Shown: one piece after another, positions 27,118 through 38,100 of the stretch
Layout of the letters: each line of letters starts with the position of its first letter
How positions within the stretch are numbered: position 1 is the stretch's first letter
Assembly: GCF_014697025.1 (NCBI RefSeq)
Contig: NZ_JACJRC010000024.1
Location: 17,935 to 81,934, forward strand
Direction of reading: 5' to 3'
DNA: 64,000 nt
Source: Alkalinema sp. FACHB-956
Lineage (GTDB): Bacteria; Cyanobacteriota; Cyanobacteriia; Leptolyngbyales; Leptolyngbyaceae
Notes under the pieces: generated by a model
The model's input: the letters and a program-made list of their open reading frames with translations, nothing else
Database searches by the model: none
What the model was told of the DNA's origin: nothing
Translations under genes and position numbers: made by a program

Positions 27118-28257
27118 CTATTGCAGGGCTTGCTCCTGTTGCCAGCGATCGTAGAGGAGTCTCTCCAGATATTCCTTACGCTGGGTGACATCACGGACAA
27201 TCCCTTCTACCCCTAAAATGATGCCGTTCTCATTGCGAATGGCATGCACTGATTCCGAAATCCAGATGTGAGTGCCATCGGGCCGTGCCACCTGAGATTC
27301 AAACTCTTGAACTCGCCCATATTGATAAAGATATTGTAATAATTCCCCCCAGCGAGAAGAACTGAGATAGAGGTGCTGCATTCCTTCAGCCTGGAGCAAT
27401 GACTCGACATCGCGGTATCCCAATAGCGTGGCGAGCGCAGCATTCACCTGTAAAAATTTTCCTTCCGGGCTAATGCGATAGAGGCCGTCTACGGCTTGGT
27501 CAAAGAACTGACGATAGGTGGCTGAAGCGTGGAGCTGCTGTTCCACTTCTGCCCGAAATAGCAGATTCTGATCCATCATCTGTTTACGCAAGCGTTGCAG
27601 GGTGAGCTGGTGCTCGATGCGAATCAGTAATTCCTCCACTTGGATGGGCTTGGTGAGGTAATCGACCCCGCCCATGTTAAAAGCCTTGACCTTGTCGAAG
27701 GGTTCATGGATGGCGCTGACAAAAATGACCGGAATCTGTTCCGTGGTCGGATCGGCTTTGAGTCGTTCACACACCTCATACCCATCGATCGTCGGCATCA
27801 TGATATCCAGCAAGATCAAATCGGGTTGGATTTGAGTGGCATGATTCAGGGCGATCGTCCCGCTAATTGCACTACACACTTCATAGCCGTGGCGAGCCAA
27901 GGTTTCCGAGAAAAATCGGAGAACCTCCGGTGTGTCATCCACCACCAAAATGGTCGCTTGAGGCTTGCCATCGTCTAAGTTAAAGCCCAGCAACCGAAAA
28001 ATCTCGACCTCTGTTTGCTGTAGGGATTGATGGTGTTTTGCCCCTTGGCTACTGAGGGTTTGGTGTTGCAGGGTCAGCTGTTCCAGTTGACGGACTGTGC
28101 TGATGATATCCCCCAGGGGTGGTGTCTGGTCGGAAATTAAGCGGAGGCGATCGATCCGTTGGTGAATCAGGCGCTCTAAGTAGTAAGCGGTGATATCCGA
28201 CAGCGGTAGCTTAGATGGCAAAGGAAGAACCTGACGATGAGTGGAGTGGGGCAGCAT
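27118..28257 (-). CDS. Response regulator with PAS domain, no output domain
   Basis: About 379 residues from the ATG at 28257; an in-frame start at 28335 is also open. A helical N-terminal part (about 90 residues) precedes a receiver domain ATILVVDDTPEVLRFF with phospho-acceptor Asp in LILLDIMMPTIDGYE and a Lys in VDYLTKP. A linker helix leads to a PAS domain (YRQFFDQAVDGLYRISPEGK, then VEGIVRDVTQRKEYLERLL). The protein ends right after the PAS, so no kinase, GGDEF or DNA-binding output is present. It follows the CHASE2 kinase gene on the same strand with 461 bp between. In the mirrored module the equivalent place holds a REC-histidine kinase. Confidence 0.88.
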   Translation of the reverse strand: MLPHSTHRQVLPLPSKLPLSDITAYYLERLIHQRIDRLRLISDQTPPLGDIISTVRQLEQLTLQHQTLSSQGAKHHQSLQQTEVEIFRLLGFNLDDGKPQATILVVDDTPEVLRFFSETLARHGYEVCSAISGTIALNHATQIQPDLILLDIMMPTIDGYEVCERLKADPTTEQIPVIFVSAIHEPFDKVKAFNMGGVDYLTKPIQVEELLIRIEHQLTLQRLRKQMMDQNLLFRAEVEQQLHASATYRQFFDQAVDGLYRISPEGKFLQVNAALATLLGYRDVESLLQAEGMQHLYLSSSRWGELLQYLYQYGRVQEFESQVARPDGTHIWISESVHAIRNENGIILGVEGIVRDVTQRKEYLERLLYDRWQQEQALQ

Positions 28258-28718
28258 AGGTTTTAGGGAGCCGCTTGGAGTGGATGTGCAGACAACTGAG
28301 TAGTTCCTGGCACCTAGCAATGACCAGATCACCATGAACGCTGGAGACAGACTGACTTAAGTTCAGGATGTCCTCAGTTTAAAGCCAGAGAATCAGAATT
28401 CTCAATGCCTTAAGTAAAGAGATTCTGTAACTAAGTTTTATTATTGGTGAAAACAAATTTTTCTGGTTGGATCCCACGTATATCTGGCGCGATTACCTAC
28501 TATTGGGAGCGATTACCTACCAGTTTGGAAATTTTTTATTTTGTAAAAGAGCAATGCAGCTTGCGTTCATGGATTTCCTGTGGACAAGCCATCTTCGGGT
28601 TTGACGCTTCCCGATACCCCCTTAGCTTGGGCCATGGGCTAGAGAGAGTGCCTTCGAGAATGAGAGAGAACATCCACCCACCTAGAAGTCGTCACGGGGC
28701 TGGAGGGAGGGACTGGAA
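28258..28718. other. Spacer between the CHASE2 kinase and the REC-PAS gene
   Basis: 461 bp without a convincing gene. GCGATTACCTAC occurs twice (about 28488 and 28508). The part next to 28257 should carry the REC-PAS promoter. Confidence 0.45.
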
Positions 28719-31115
28719 TCACCAATTCGTATCTTGGTTTTGCTTGAGCGTTGTCAGTTCAACAATTTTGTCAAACTGAAATTGACAGATGAGGGTTTCA
28801 AGGTGATGTAACAAGGCCGGATCGGGAATGGGCATTTCACCAATGAGTCGTTGACACCGCTCTGCATTGAGGCGATAGGCTGCATGATGTAACTCGGAAC
28901 ACCAATGGGACGGCTGCTCGGCGATCGCGCGACTGTGCTGCACGGCCTCCTGGACCTCCTCCTGCACTGCTGTGACCAGAGGACTGGATGTTGCCGCTAG
29001 CCCTCGGAGAGGATCCAAAGATTGTAATCGATCGACGGGAGACAGGCCATCGATACCCACCGGAACCGTGACTTGAAACTGGGTGCCCTGTCCCAGGGTG
29101 CTGGTCACTGTGATCTCTCCCTGCATAAGTTGCACCATTTGCCGACAGATCGCCAATCCTAACCCTGTGCCCTGCTGCGATTGTTGTCCCGATTCACTCT
29201 GGACAAAGGCTTCAAAAATCTGTTCGAGATCCGCTGCGGGGATGCCAACTCCGGTATCACTGACTTGAAAGATGAGATGGACGGTGGGGTGACTCGTAGC
29301 GGGGCGATCGGGGTGAGACTCTGACTGAGCGGATGCCTCAGCAAATGTCCCAGCAGATTGGAACACCTGCAAACTGATGGTGCCTTGGTGGGTAAATTTG
29401 ACTGCGTTATTAATCAGGTTGACTAACACTTGGCGCAGCTTATTCTCATCCGCAATGACATAGCGGGGTAAATCTGGGGCATCTTTGCGGTACAGGGTCA
29501 GTCCCTTGGCCACCACTTGGGGTTCAAAGAGTTCTTCCAATCCTTGTAGGAATTGTTTGAGACTAAAGCGAGTGGGGCGAAGTACGGCGGCTCCAGCCTC
29601 TAACCGAGAGAGCTCTAGCACATCATTAATCAATCCCAGCAAGTGTTGAACACTCCGTTCGATCGTGGTGAGTCGAGATTTTTGCTCGGCATCCAGGCCG
29701 GGATCATAGTTGAGTAATTCGCTGCACCCCAAAATAATGGTCAACGGTGTGCGCAACTCATGGTTCATATTGGCTAAGAAGGCACTTTTGGCCCGATTAG
29801 CGGCTTCGGCTTGCCGTTGGGAAAGCGCTAAACTTTGATTTTTTTCCGTCAGCTCATGGGTTCGGGCGGCAACCTCTTCCTCCAGTTGCTTAGAGTAGTT
29901 CGCCAGCATTTGATGGGATCGCTTCAGTTGCTCCCAGGCGATATAGGTGCGACAGAACATCCCCGCCACCGCAAACCCGATCGCCGATCCTGCCATGGGC
30001 AGCCACCAGCCTGCTAGAAATAAGCCATAGGGGGTTCCCACTAAAACAAGGAATAAACCGGGTAAAAGAAAACCGGCTTTTGTCCAACTGCGCAGTTTCC
30101 AACCGACCCAACCCCCGCCGATGATCCAAACGATCGTCCAGAGACTATAGATCGGGTAGGGAACCCCTCGCAACGGTTGGCGGCCATCTAGGGCTGCGCT
30201 CAGGAGTTGATTGGTGACATCGGCATGGATTTCCACCCCAGCCCAGGTTGTGTCGGCTCCTTGGCTAAAGGGGGTATAGATTTGATCATTAATGCTGGGA
30301 GCCCGAGTTCCCACTAAAACCACACGATTGCGGAGGAGGTCGGGTGATACCTTGTCATCTAGGACATCAGAGAGTGACACTCGGGTCACGCCACCGGGCG
30401 ATCGTTGAAAGCGACTAATGATTTGGTAACCGTCTAGGTTGGTTTGAACATAGCCACTGTCATGGGCTTCCAAACGATGAAAAATAGATTTTCCCAGTTG
30501 AATCGTTTGCCCTTTAATTGTTTTGGGCGCAATCTTTTCTTTCTCTAAGTAAATCAAGGCCAACCGCGTGCCCAAGGTTAGCTGAGGTTGTTTATGGGTG
30601 TCCAGGAAGGACAGTAACGATCGCCGCACCTTGCCATCGCCATCAATGACCAGATCGCTGGCAGCCACTTGTTTACGATCGCGCAAAATAGGGGGGGCAT
30701 CAACGCCCTCTCCCAAGGGACTGCGCAAAAATCGTTGGATGCCAATCAGATTGGGCGTAGTGGAAAAGACCTGTTGCAAATTGGCATGACCAGGTTCCAC
30801 CGGGAGATTGCGATAGAGATCCAAGCCGATCGCCCGTGGCTGGAGCTTGCGGATTTTTGTCAACCCCTTGGCTAGCAGCTCATCGGATAGGGGATACCCC
30901 CATCGAGAGATATCAGTTTCATCAATGGCAACAACGGTGACCCGTTGGGGATTAGGTTCTAGGGGGACGGTTTTTAGCCAGAGATCCCAAATTGCCCATT
31001 CTAAAGGCTGCAACAGTCCCGACCATTGCAGCCCTATCACGCCAGCGGATATTCCAACGATCGGTAATCCGCGCTTAAACCAAAGTCCAAGCTGCCGTTT
31101 CAGCCCTTTCCCCAT
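28719..31115 (-). CDS. CHASE2-domain sensor histidine kinase (left module)
   Basis: 798 residues. An N-terminal signal/anchor (residues about 17-37) leads to a CHASE2 extracytoplasmic domain (RVTVVAIDETDISRWGYPLSD, RAIGLDLYRNLPVEPG, VVLVGTRAPSINDQIYTPFS). Two or three membrane helices (about 325-395) and a coiled linker follow. Then comes a HisKA domain with H-box AFLANMNHELRTPLTIILG and an HATPase domain (N box NKLRQVLVNLINNAVKFTHQG, VSDTGVGIPAADLEQIFEAF, GTGLGLAICRQMV). A C-terminal helical tail of about 100 residues is typical of cyanobacterial kinases. CHASE2 senses unknown external signals. The order and domains match the kinase at 49227-51656. Confidence 0.93.
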   Translation of the reverse strand: MGKGLKRQLGLWFKRGLPIVGISAGVIGLQWSGLLQPLEWAIWDLWLKTVPLEPNPQRVTVVAIDETDISRWGYPLSDELLAKGLTKIRKLQPRAIGLDLYRNLPVEPGHANLQQVFSTTPNLIGIQRFLRSPLGEGVDAPPILRDRKQVAASDLVIDGDGKVRRSLLSFLDTHKQPQLTLGTRLALIYLEKEKIAPKTIKGQTIQLGKSIFHRLEAHDSGYVQTNLDGYQIISRFQRSPGGVTRVSLSDVLDDKVSPDLLRNRVVLVGTRAPSINDQIYTPFSQGADTTWAGVEIHADVTNQLLSAALDGRQPLRGVPYPIYSLWTIVWIIGGGWVGWKLRSWTKAGFLLPGLFLVLVGTPYGLFLAGWWLPMAGSAIGFAVAGMFCRTYIAWEQLKRSHQMLANYSKQLEEEVAARTHELTEKNQSLALSQRQAEAANRAKSAFLANMNHELRTPLTIILGCSELLNYDPGLDAEQKSRLTTIERSVQHLLGLINDVLELSRLEAGAAVLRPTRFSLKQFLQGLEELFEPQVVAKGLTLYRKDAPDLPRYVIADENKLRQVLVNLINNAVKFTHQGTISLQVFQSAGTFAEASAQSESHPDRPATSHPTVHLIFQVSDTGVGIPAADLEQIFEAFVQSESGQQSQQGTGLGLAICRQMVQLMQGEITVTSTLGQGTQFQVTVPVGIDGLSPVDRLQSLDPLRGLAATSSPLVTAVQEEVQEAVQHSRAIAEQPSHWCSELHHAAYRLNAERCQRLIGEMPIPDPALLHHLETLICQFQFDKIVELTTLKQNQDTNW

Positions 31116-31201
31116 AACCCGATTTGCAGCCCAATGCTGAAAGAGATACCGTTCTCAAATGACCCAATGTCTAGTGAAATACCGGGATTGCAATCCTAAA
31201 T

Positions 31202-31250
31202 TCAGGACAAAACCCAACACAATTTTGTTGGGCTTAATTGAGAGTCCTGA
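31202..31250 (-). terminator. Nested hairpin between DUF928 and CHASE2 kinase genes
   Basis: Inner stem CCCAACA/TGTTGGG (31213-31232) followed on the minus strand by TTTTGT. An outer stem TCAGGAC/GTCCTGA (31202-31208 and 31244-31250) encloses it. A weak U-run leaves termination efficiency open. Confidence 0.55.
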
Positions 31251-31361
31251 GTATATCTGTTGCGTGATGGCTTTAGTGTAGCGGTTTTTTGAATTCTCGA
31301 AATCTGTCTTGCCACAGGTGACAAGTGATGTCCGGTAAGCAGGCCGAGAGAACGTACAGGA

Positions 31362-32132
31362 TCAGTGAGAAGTCGATACATTAGCAGCGTCTGACCTGTT
31401 AGAGGAAATAGGTGACAGCAAAGTGGGAGTGGAGGGAGTGGATAGGCTGGATTGCTGAGCTGGCTCAGCGGGCATGAGGCGCTGGCTGGGCTGTGCAATG
31501 GTTTGAGATTGGCCTTGTAGAACTGACCACCGGCTCATTGCATCTAGCCAAAAGCCTTCTTTCGCGAGCTGTTGAATCACATCTAACTCTGTGCTGGCAG
31601 ACTGGACAGCAGGAATCTTGAAGGGCATGGGGGTATGGTGCACTGTGGTCTGCACCGTGAGATCGCGGGTGCGATCGCGGGTATCGCATACTAGGGCTAC
31701 AGTCCAAGTATATTTTTGTCCCAGTTGGAGACTGGGAGCCGCTTGAGGATAGGAAATAGACACCCACCCTTTCTGTTGAGGAACGGCAAGCAGCGACTGA
31801 TAAATTTCTTCGCCCTGGCTACCCACAATGCTGAATTCAATCTGCTGGGGATGGCTGCTGGGCATATAAACCCAGAGATCTGGCCGCGAACTTGCGGTCA
31901 AACTTTCCTGGTTACGGGGTTGCATAACGCCAAAGGGAGCCTGAGCTTGGCGTAATTCATGGCCACAGAACACAGGTCGGGTTCCACCGCTGCCGGTGCC
32001 AGTGGGGGTACTAGGCGGGTCAGTAAAGTCGAGTTCGGGGTGAGCGATCGCGGAGGGGGCTAGCGCTCCTGTTGCTAATAAGCATGGTAGCAGAACTCGG
32101 AATATGGCAGTGGGTGTTGTATTTATCTTCAT
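31362..32132 (-). CDS. DUF928 protein (left module)
   Basis: 256 residues with a Sec signal peptide (MKINTTPTAIFRVLLPCLLA, cleavage near APSAIAHPE). The DUF928 body has LTASSRPDLWVYMPSS, IEFSIVGSQGEEIYQSLL, GWVSISYPQAAPSLQLGQKYTW and ELDVIQQLAKEGFWLDAMSRW, the usual four blocks. The C-terminal tail is Ser/Pro rich. DUF928 proteins are cyanobacterial, exported and of unknown function, and are known to sit beside CHAT and CHASE2 genes. The mirrored module has its partner at 48201-49124. Confidence 0.88.
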   Translation of the reverse strand: MKINTTPTAIFRVLLPCLLATGALAPSAIAHPELDFTDPPSTPTGTGSGGTRPVFCGHELRQAQAPFGVMQPRNQESLTASSRPDLWVYMPSSHPQQIEFSIVGSQGEEIYQSLLAVPQQKGWVSISYPQAAPSLQLGQKYTWTVALVCDTRDRTRDLTVQTTVHHTPMPFKIPAVQSASTELDVIQQLAKEGFWLDAMSRWSVLQGQSQTIAQPSQRLMPAEPAQQSSLSTPSTPTLLSPISSNRSDAANVSTSH

Positions 32133-32838
32133 AAAGAAAGCACAGATTCATTTCAGGAAGAATTCACCACAGTTCCGTGGGAACCGGAGCAAGCGGACGG
32201 GGAAAGGGGGATTGCATGACCTGGACAAAGGCAGATTCCCTGGATTGACCTTTTGCGACGGTCTAGGAACAAGACTGTCTATCGGTCCGGTGCTGCCAAG
32301 CGTTTGACAGGCAATTGGGAAATTCAGATCTCAGCACGCTGATGGGGGTTATCCATCGTTGATCCACTAGTGGCGAACATCCATAATTGGACGGGCCCAT
32401 GATTTGAGTGGATTCATGATTGGATGGGCTAGGGAGTGAGGTATGAATATACTGACTTTTCCCGAATCTCAACTTAGGTTAACTAGCGCAGTTGAAGTCA
32501 CTAGCCTTTGTTCAATCACCGACCTTAGTCATCGATCTCCCTAGTAATAGATCTCCCTGACAGACACCCCATATCCGCTGAAACTCAATGTGTCTTTACG
32601 GAAAGAGATTGGTAAACAAGTTTGTTTGTGGGTTATTGACGGGTCACAAGGGGGCACAAGGTGTGAGCTGACACAGGTGAGCTGACACGAGTGAGCCAAC
32701 ATGGGTGAGCCAATATTTACCCAGTGAGATAAATACGGGATCAGTCTATGTATTAATTAGGACATCGACTATCCGATTTTGTCCGTATAAGTCATTGAAA
32801 GTTTACTGAAAAAATATATTTGAAGAATAAAATTATAG
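32133..32838. other. 706-bp spacer between DUF928 and CHAT genes of the left module
   Basis: No gene is supported. Short tandem units are present: GTGAGCTGACAC and GTGAGCCAACA-like words four times at about 32662-32712, and GATCTCCCT twice at about 32535-32560. In the right module the same gap is under 75 bp, so this spacer is an insertion or decayed sequence. It probably holds a separate promoter for DUF928. Confidence 0.5.
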
Positions 32839-35106
32839 TTATTGCCAATTGCCAACAAGGGTAAAGGCTGCCCAATAGTAGGGATGGTTGTAGAGATCTT
32901 GCTTTAGTAGCGCTAGCTGGGCTTGGCGAACGGCTTCTGCCCGAGACAAGTGGGCCTGTTGTAGGGCTCGGTAAAAATGTTCCATGAACTGAGCAGTCGA
33001 TCGATCGTTCACCGTCCAGAGGGAGGCGAGGGTGCTTCTTGCGCCCGATCTCACAGCGATCCCCGCTAATCCCAGAACGGCTCGACGATCGCCCTGGGCC
33101 GTTTCACAGGCGCTGAGCACGAGCAACTCGAGGGGTCTTAAGTTTTTGAGTTCTCGCTTGCGCAGGGATCGGTCTAAATCTTCTAACCGGAGCGGGCCAT
33201 CCACTGCTAATAGATAGGTATCCTCCGATCGAGAACTGAATTGGCCATGGCTAGCTAAATGCAAAATTGAAATGGGTTGGGTTTCCAGTAAGGTCTGAAT
33301 TTGTTGCTTGGTAAAGGATTGATCCAACAGGATTTGGGAACGGGTAATCCGCTGGATTTGTTCTAGTTCGGCTTGCACACCGGGAAGCGGGGTGTAATTT
33401 TGAGCACCTTGACTGAGCCCTGCAGCTAAAACTTGTCCACGATCGGAAGGGCTTGGGGGGGCTGCTAAGACCTTGAGGGTGGGGGTGACTCCAATGCCAA
33501 ACTGTTCAATTAAGTACTGTTTCCCATCATGGAGGGCTGCCATTGGTACATTTCGCAAAGCCCCATCGGGCACAAAGATGAGGGTTTTGATGTTGTGTTG
33601 GTTAAGATGACGAAGGGCCGGTTGAATCAGCCATTGATGCAGGTTTTTAGCAACCGTTAGGCGCTCTTGACGGAAGGAAGTCGATCGCATGGATTGTCGG
33701 AAGCGATCGAGGGTGGCTTCAATGTGAGCCTGCGGGAGTACGGTACTGTAGTGCTGTAGCGGTTGCCCAGGAATGGAAACAATGACGGTTAGGCGGTTAG
33801 ACAGGATAATCGGATAAATAATGGCTGCTTGAGGATCCACACTATCGACGGTGGTGGCCTTGAAATCGAGGCAAGCTTCCCGGAAGTAATCGGTCAATTC
33901 GGCGAGTTGGAGAGACTCAATGACCTGTTGTGCCTCGTGGAGGAAGTCTTCCTCTTGAGCCCAATCTACACGGTTGCTAGAACCTAGACCTTTGGCTTTA
34001 TCCTGCTCTGCCGCATCGATCAATAGTTCCACCAACTCGCGATAGACGGGTTCAACCTGATCTCGAAAGGAGAATTGCACCTCGGTATCGATCGCGGCTA
34101 GATCTTGTCGGATGGTTTGTAAACTTTGAATGGCCGATCGGTAGTAACCGATCGCCTCCCGTCGATCGTTCTGTGTCCGTCGAATCCGCCCCATCTGCCA
34201 TTGCCATTGGTAGATCAAATCGGGGGCATTCAGCTGTTCTGCCAATTCCAACGCTTTCTCAGTCAGTTGTTGGGCGTGGTGCCACTGCCCTTGGGCTTCA
34301 TACAAGCCGCTGAGTCGTCCCAGCCCAATGGATTCCGCCCGTAGATCATGGGCCGATCGCGCTTTTTGAATTGCGGTTGCTAACAAATGAACGAGTGAAG
34401 GGGCTTGATCTGTCGGAGCCCGTTGGGCTGTGATGGCGGGAACCCAGGCCGATGATTGCCAAGCATGTAGGATATCTGCCAGTTCTAAACGGGCATAAAT
34501 CCCGAGGGATGATTGATCCGCTTGGGGCAGTTCGGCCTGGATTTGTGCGAGATAGGTCTGGCCTGTATCCCACTGTTGTTGCTCCAACACCAACCGGAGC
34601 GATCGTAATAGCGCTGGCAAACGCACTGGACTGTCCCCACGACTTGCAGTTCGGTATAGCGTCAAGGCATCGCTGCGTTTTTGCTGAGCGGCGAGGGTGT
34701 TGGCTAGATGAAAGCTCGCTAAGGCCATGGCCTGGGACTGGTGGGGTAGACGTTGGGCGATCGCCAAGGCTTGTTCGAGCACTGTCTGGGAGGTTTGGCG
34801 ATCGCCCATCACCCGCAAGACATTGCCCAAGTGCAGTAAGCTCAGCAACTTGTCGTAGGAATCCGGTTGATTAGCCAGCTGAGTTTGGGCTTGTTCTAGC
34901 AGTTGTTTGGCGCGTCGATAATACCCTTGTCTTTGTAGGGTGTTGACCTGGGCGATCGTGGTTTGTAGGGTGGAGGCATGGGGGGGAGCAGGTACAGTCT
35001 GTAAAGACTGGGTGGGGAATGGCGCATTCACGGCAGCACTGGCCTGGAAAGAACTGGCCAGTAAGATCATTCCAACCACACCGCAGGGGATTAATCTAAA
35101 ATGCAT
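32839..35106 (-). CDS. Exported TPR-CHAT protein (left module)
   Basis: 755 residues from the ATG at 35106, chosen because it opens a Sec signal peptide (MHFRLIPCGVVGMILLASS, cleavage after FQASAA); the open frame above runs into the 3' end of the haemagglutinin gene. A tetratricopeptide array covers about 50-400. The C-terminal CHAT domain is a caspase-clan peptidase fold with catalytic H620 (LHLASHGQFSS) and C667 (LVLSACETAQGD), followed by GLAGIAVRSGARSTLASLWTV. It is therefore predicted to be an active extracytoplasmic cysteine peptidase. Its known relatives cleave after basic or acidic residues; the substrate here is unknown. It starts 55 bp after the haemagglutinin gene, in the same operon. 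Confidence 0.92.
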   Translation of the reverse strand: MHFRLIPCGVVGMILLASSFQASAAVNAPFPTQSLQTVPAPPHASTLQTTIAQVNTLQRQGYYRRAKQLLEQAQTQLANQPDSYDKLLSLLHLGNVLRVMGDRQTSQTVLEQALAIAQRLPHQSQAMALASFHLANTLAAQQKRSDALTLYRTASRGDSPVRLPALLRSLRLVLEQQQWDTGQTYLAQIQAELPQADQSSLGIYARLELADILHAWQSSAWVPAITAQRAPTDQAPSLVHLLATAIQKARSAHDLRAESIGLGRLSGLYEAQGQWHHAQQLTEKALELAEQLNAPDLIYQWQWQMGRIRRTQNDRREAIGYYRSAIQSLQTIRQDLAAIDTEVQFSFRDQVEPVYRELVELLIDAAEQDKAKGLGSSNRVDWAQEEDFLHEAQQVIESLQLAELTDYFREACLDFKATTVDSVDPQAAIIYPIILSNRLTVIVSIPGQPLQHYSTVLPQAHIEATLDRFRQSMRSTSFRQERLTVAKNLHQWLIQPALRHLNQHNIKTLIFVPDGALRNVPMAALHDGKQYLIEQFGIGVTPTLKVLAAPPSPSDRGQVLAAGLSQGAQNYTPLPGVQAELEQIQRITRSQILLDQSFTKQQIQTLLETQPISILHLASHGQFSSRSEDTYLLAVDGPLRLEDLDRSLRKRELKNLRPLELLVLSACETAQGDRRAVLGLAGIAVRSGARSTLASLWTVNDRSTAQFMEHFYRALQQAHLSRAEAVRQAQLALLKQDLYNHPYYWAAFTLVGNWQ

Positions 35107-35161
35107 CGTTTTCTGCCGCTTTACTACCAAATAAAAAGGGGGAATTCCTGCCAGTGCAAGC

Positions 35162-38100
35162 TTAAGAAGACGGTACCCGTGCGGCTTCAGTGGGTCTGCC
35201 GCAATGGACAGGGGGAACACCCATGACTTGGCGACTGGCCAGTAGGGAGAGACTGCCATCGGGATTCCACTGCCATCGATCGGCTTCGATCGGGTGACTA
35301 TCCAAAGCGCCATTGCCCGTCCAGTTAGGAGTGAAATCGCGATCGCCACTCGGTGACAGATTGTGACTGGGGGGAATGTTGAGTACTTCCTGGGGACTCG
35401 GCGGTAATCCACCGCGACCGGTGACCACAAAGCGATTGGCCTGTCGCAGTTGAGAGCACACGGGATCAATTTGATGGGAAAGATCTAGAAGATCCGCAGG
35501 GAGTTCGTTCACGCTTTTGCTGGGATCAATCTCAGGACTGTTAATCGTGACAATACCATCAATCCCAAATTCAGAACTGGCTGTAATGTCGCTGAAGGGG
35601 ATCGGGCGGGGTTGAAAACTTAATCCATACAAGCCTCGGGTCGTAATTTGGATATTGCCACCCCGTTCTCGCAGGGCTCTTGCGGTAATGTCGCTATTTT
35701 CATCCGGTAAGGCAATGATGAAACCAGCCTCTACTTTAATGTTGCCACCGTTGCCCTTATCGAAGGCGCGAGCCGTAATTTGGCTCCCCTGGCGCATCAC
35801 CAACAGGTCTTGAACGTTCAGATCGATCGTAGCGCCAGTGCCTTGGGCGGTCACAGCAATCAGAGTCCCGTTCGAGAGGGTAAAGTTGTTGGCTGCGATC
35901 GCCAATTTCCCTCCATTGCCTGCGGTGGTACTAGAGAGCAATAGACTATCCTGAACCTTAAGATGATCAGCCGTAACATCCAGTTGGCCACTATTTCCCG
36001 ATGCCCAACTGCTGACGGAGATCAGTGCATCTTGGCTAATGTCAATTTGGGGGGATTTAAGGGATAGATTGCCCCCTGCGCCTTGGGCATAGGAGCTAGC
36101 GAACAAGCCCGTTTGCTGTTCTGAGAGTTGAAAGATTTGTTGGGCAGTAATTCGCAGATCTCCCTCCGGTCGTTGCACAAGAATGGCAGCGCCTTGAGGT
36201 GGGTTCGGAGGGTTCACTGTTGGTGGAATAAACACCAAATTTCCTTTGGTCACTCCGTCTAGTAAGAGTTGGAGGGTTGGTGCGATTTGCCCTGTCCCTT
36301 CAAAGACAGCCTGTTCTGAGGCATCAATGGAGATATCGCCTGCTTGGCCTCGACCGAAGGTGGTTGTGCGAATACGCCCCCCTGACTGGGCCGTAAAGAT
36401 ACGGCTACTGATGATGATGTCTCCGCCCCGTTGTCCGGTAGTACTCGCATCTAATTTGGCAAAGTCAGTTACGCGAAAGTGATCCGTCGTAATCGCGATC
36501 GTGCCTCCCTGGGCCGCTGCGGACGTGGTATTCGTAAAAAATCCGCCGCCGGACCCTGAGACCACAACCATCTCTCGACTGTTAACACTAATGTTGCCCG
36601 ATCGATCTTGACCTGAAGTAGAAGCAGCGACTACCGCACTATCGGTCACCCAAAGCTGACGACTATTGAGATTGATATTTCCCCCTCTCCCTCCCACAGA
36701 GCGAGCCGTTACCGTTGTGGGACTCGTGCGATCGGGCGACATTCCATTTAAAACAATTCTATCGGTTGCATTGATAGTCAGGTTGCCACCTTCCAATTGG
36801 TTCGTACTGCTGGTACTCAACCGGGCCCCTTGGAGTAGCGTCAACTGCCCAGTGTTAATTTCTAGCTCACCCGCTTTCCCGCCTCCCAAGCCGGTTGTGG
36901 AAATACTGGTCGTGACCCCCGGTACATCTGATAGCGGAAATTGAATGAGATCACTGCCTACCACATCCACTCGATCGCGCGCATGAATGGTTAACTTGCC
37001 ACTGCTCCCTGAATTGAGAGTCGTTGTTGAAACAAAACTATTTGTCTGTAAAGTCAAGCGATCGGTATTAATGGTCAGAGAACTACTATCACTGGGGCTA
37101 TGAATCGCAGTCAGACTTGAAATCAGTCCCTGATCTAATGTGATGTCTGACGCATTAATAGTTAAGCTACTTGGTAATCCTACTCCTGCTGTAATGTTAG
37201 TAATGTAAGCTCCATTTAACAAAGTTAAATTTTCTGTATTTAGGATAATTCGTCCTGTTGTTCCAGAATTGAGCGAAATTGTAGCAATAATATTATTGGC
37301 CTTAGTAATATCTAAGGTTCCTGTGGCAAGTGCCTGCAAGGTCTGAGCGTGATTCCCAGTTCCCAGAATTTCAATGGTATCCCTGGCGTTAATGGTCAGA
37401 TCACCCCCGGCAACAGCTCCTAAATTCAAGGAGAGAATTCGAGCATTGTTGGCCATCTGGAACGATTGTCCCTGAATCTGAATGGCTCCCGAAGGATTTC
37501 CAGAAGTATTAATTGTGGCTCCGTCTAAGAGCTGGATTTTTCCTAAGGTGGAAACATTGGGATAACTCAGCGCTAAGCCCCTTAAATTAGGGGTGATTGT
37601 AACTTGTCCAGCAGCCTGAACACTTCCCAATTCGACCCGTCCACTGGGCGCGAACAAGTTCCCTCCCCGTACCAGCACATCTCCGCCCACTAAGGCTAGC
37701 GTTTGTCCCGGTGCAACGGCTAAGGCAGGAGATTGCTGCACAATGGTGCCAGGAGCGGAGCCAAATTGTAGTCCCAGGGGCAGATTAATGGCTAGTAAGG
37801 GGGGAGCTTGAGGATTCGTAGCACTAAATTCCCCTCCATCACTAAACTGATACCCCTTTGCGGTGGTGGCTACAAACGCCCCCCCGATCGCCAACCGAGC
37901 ATTCTGTCCAAAGGTAATGCCGTTGGGATTGAGGAAAAAAAGATTGGCATTGCCATTGGCTGTGAGAACGCCATCAATTTGGGAGGGAAGTTGGCCCGTC
38001 ACCCGTGTAATGATATTTTGAGTCAGGGTTGGATCAACTTGGAAATTAGCAACCTGTCCCCTCGGCACTGAGAAGCGCTCAAAACTGTGGAAAAGGTTGC

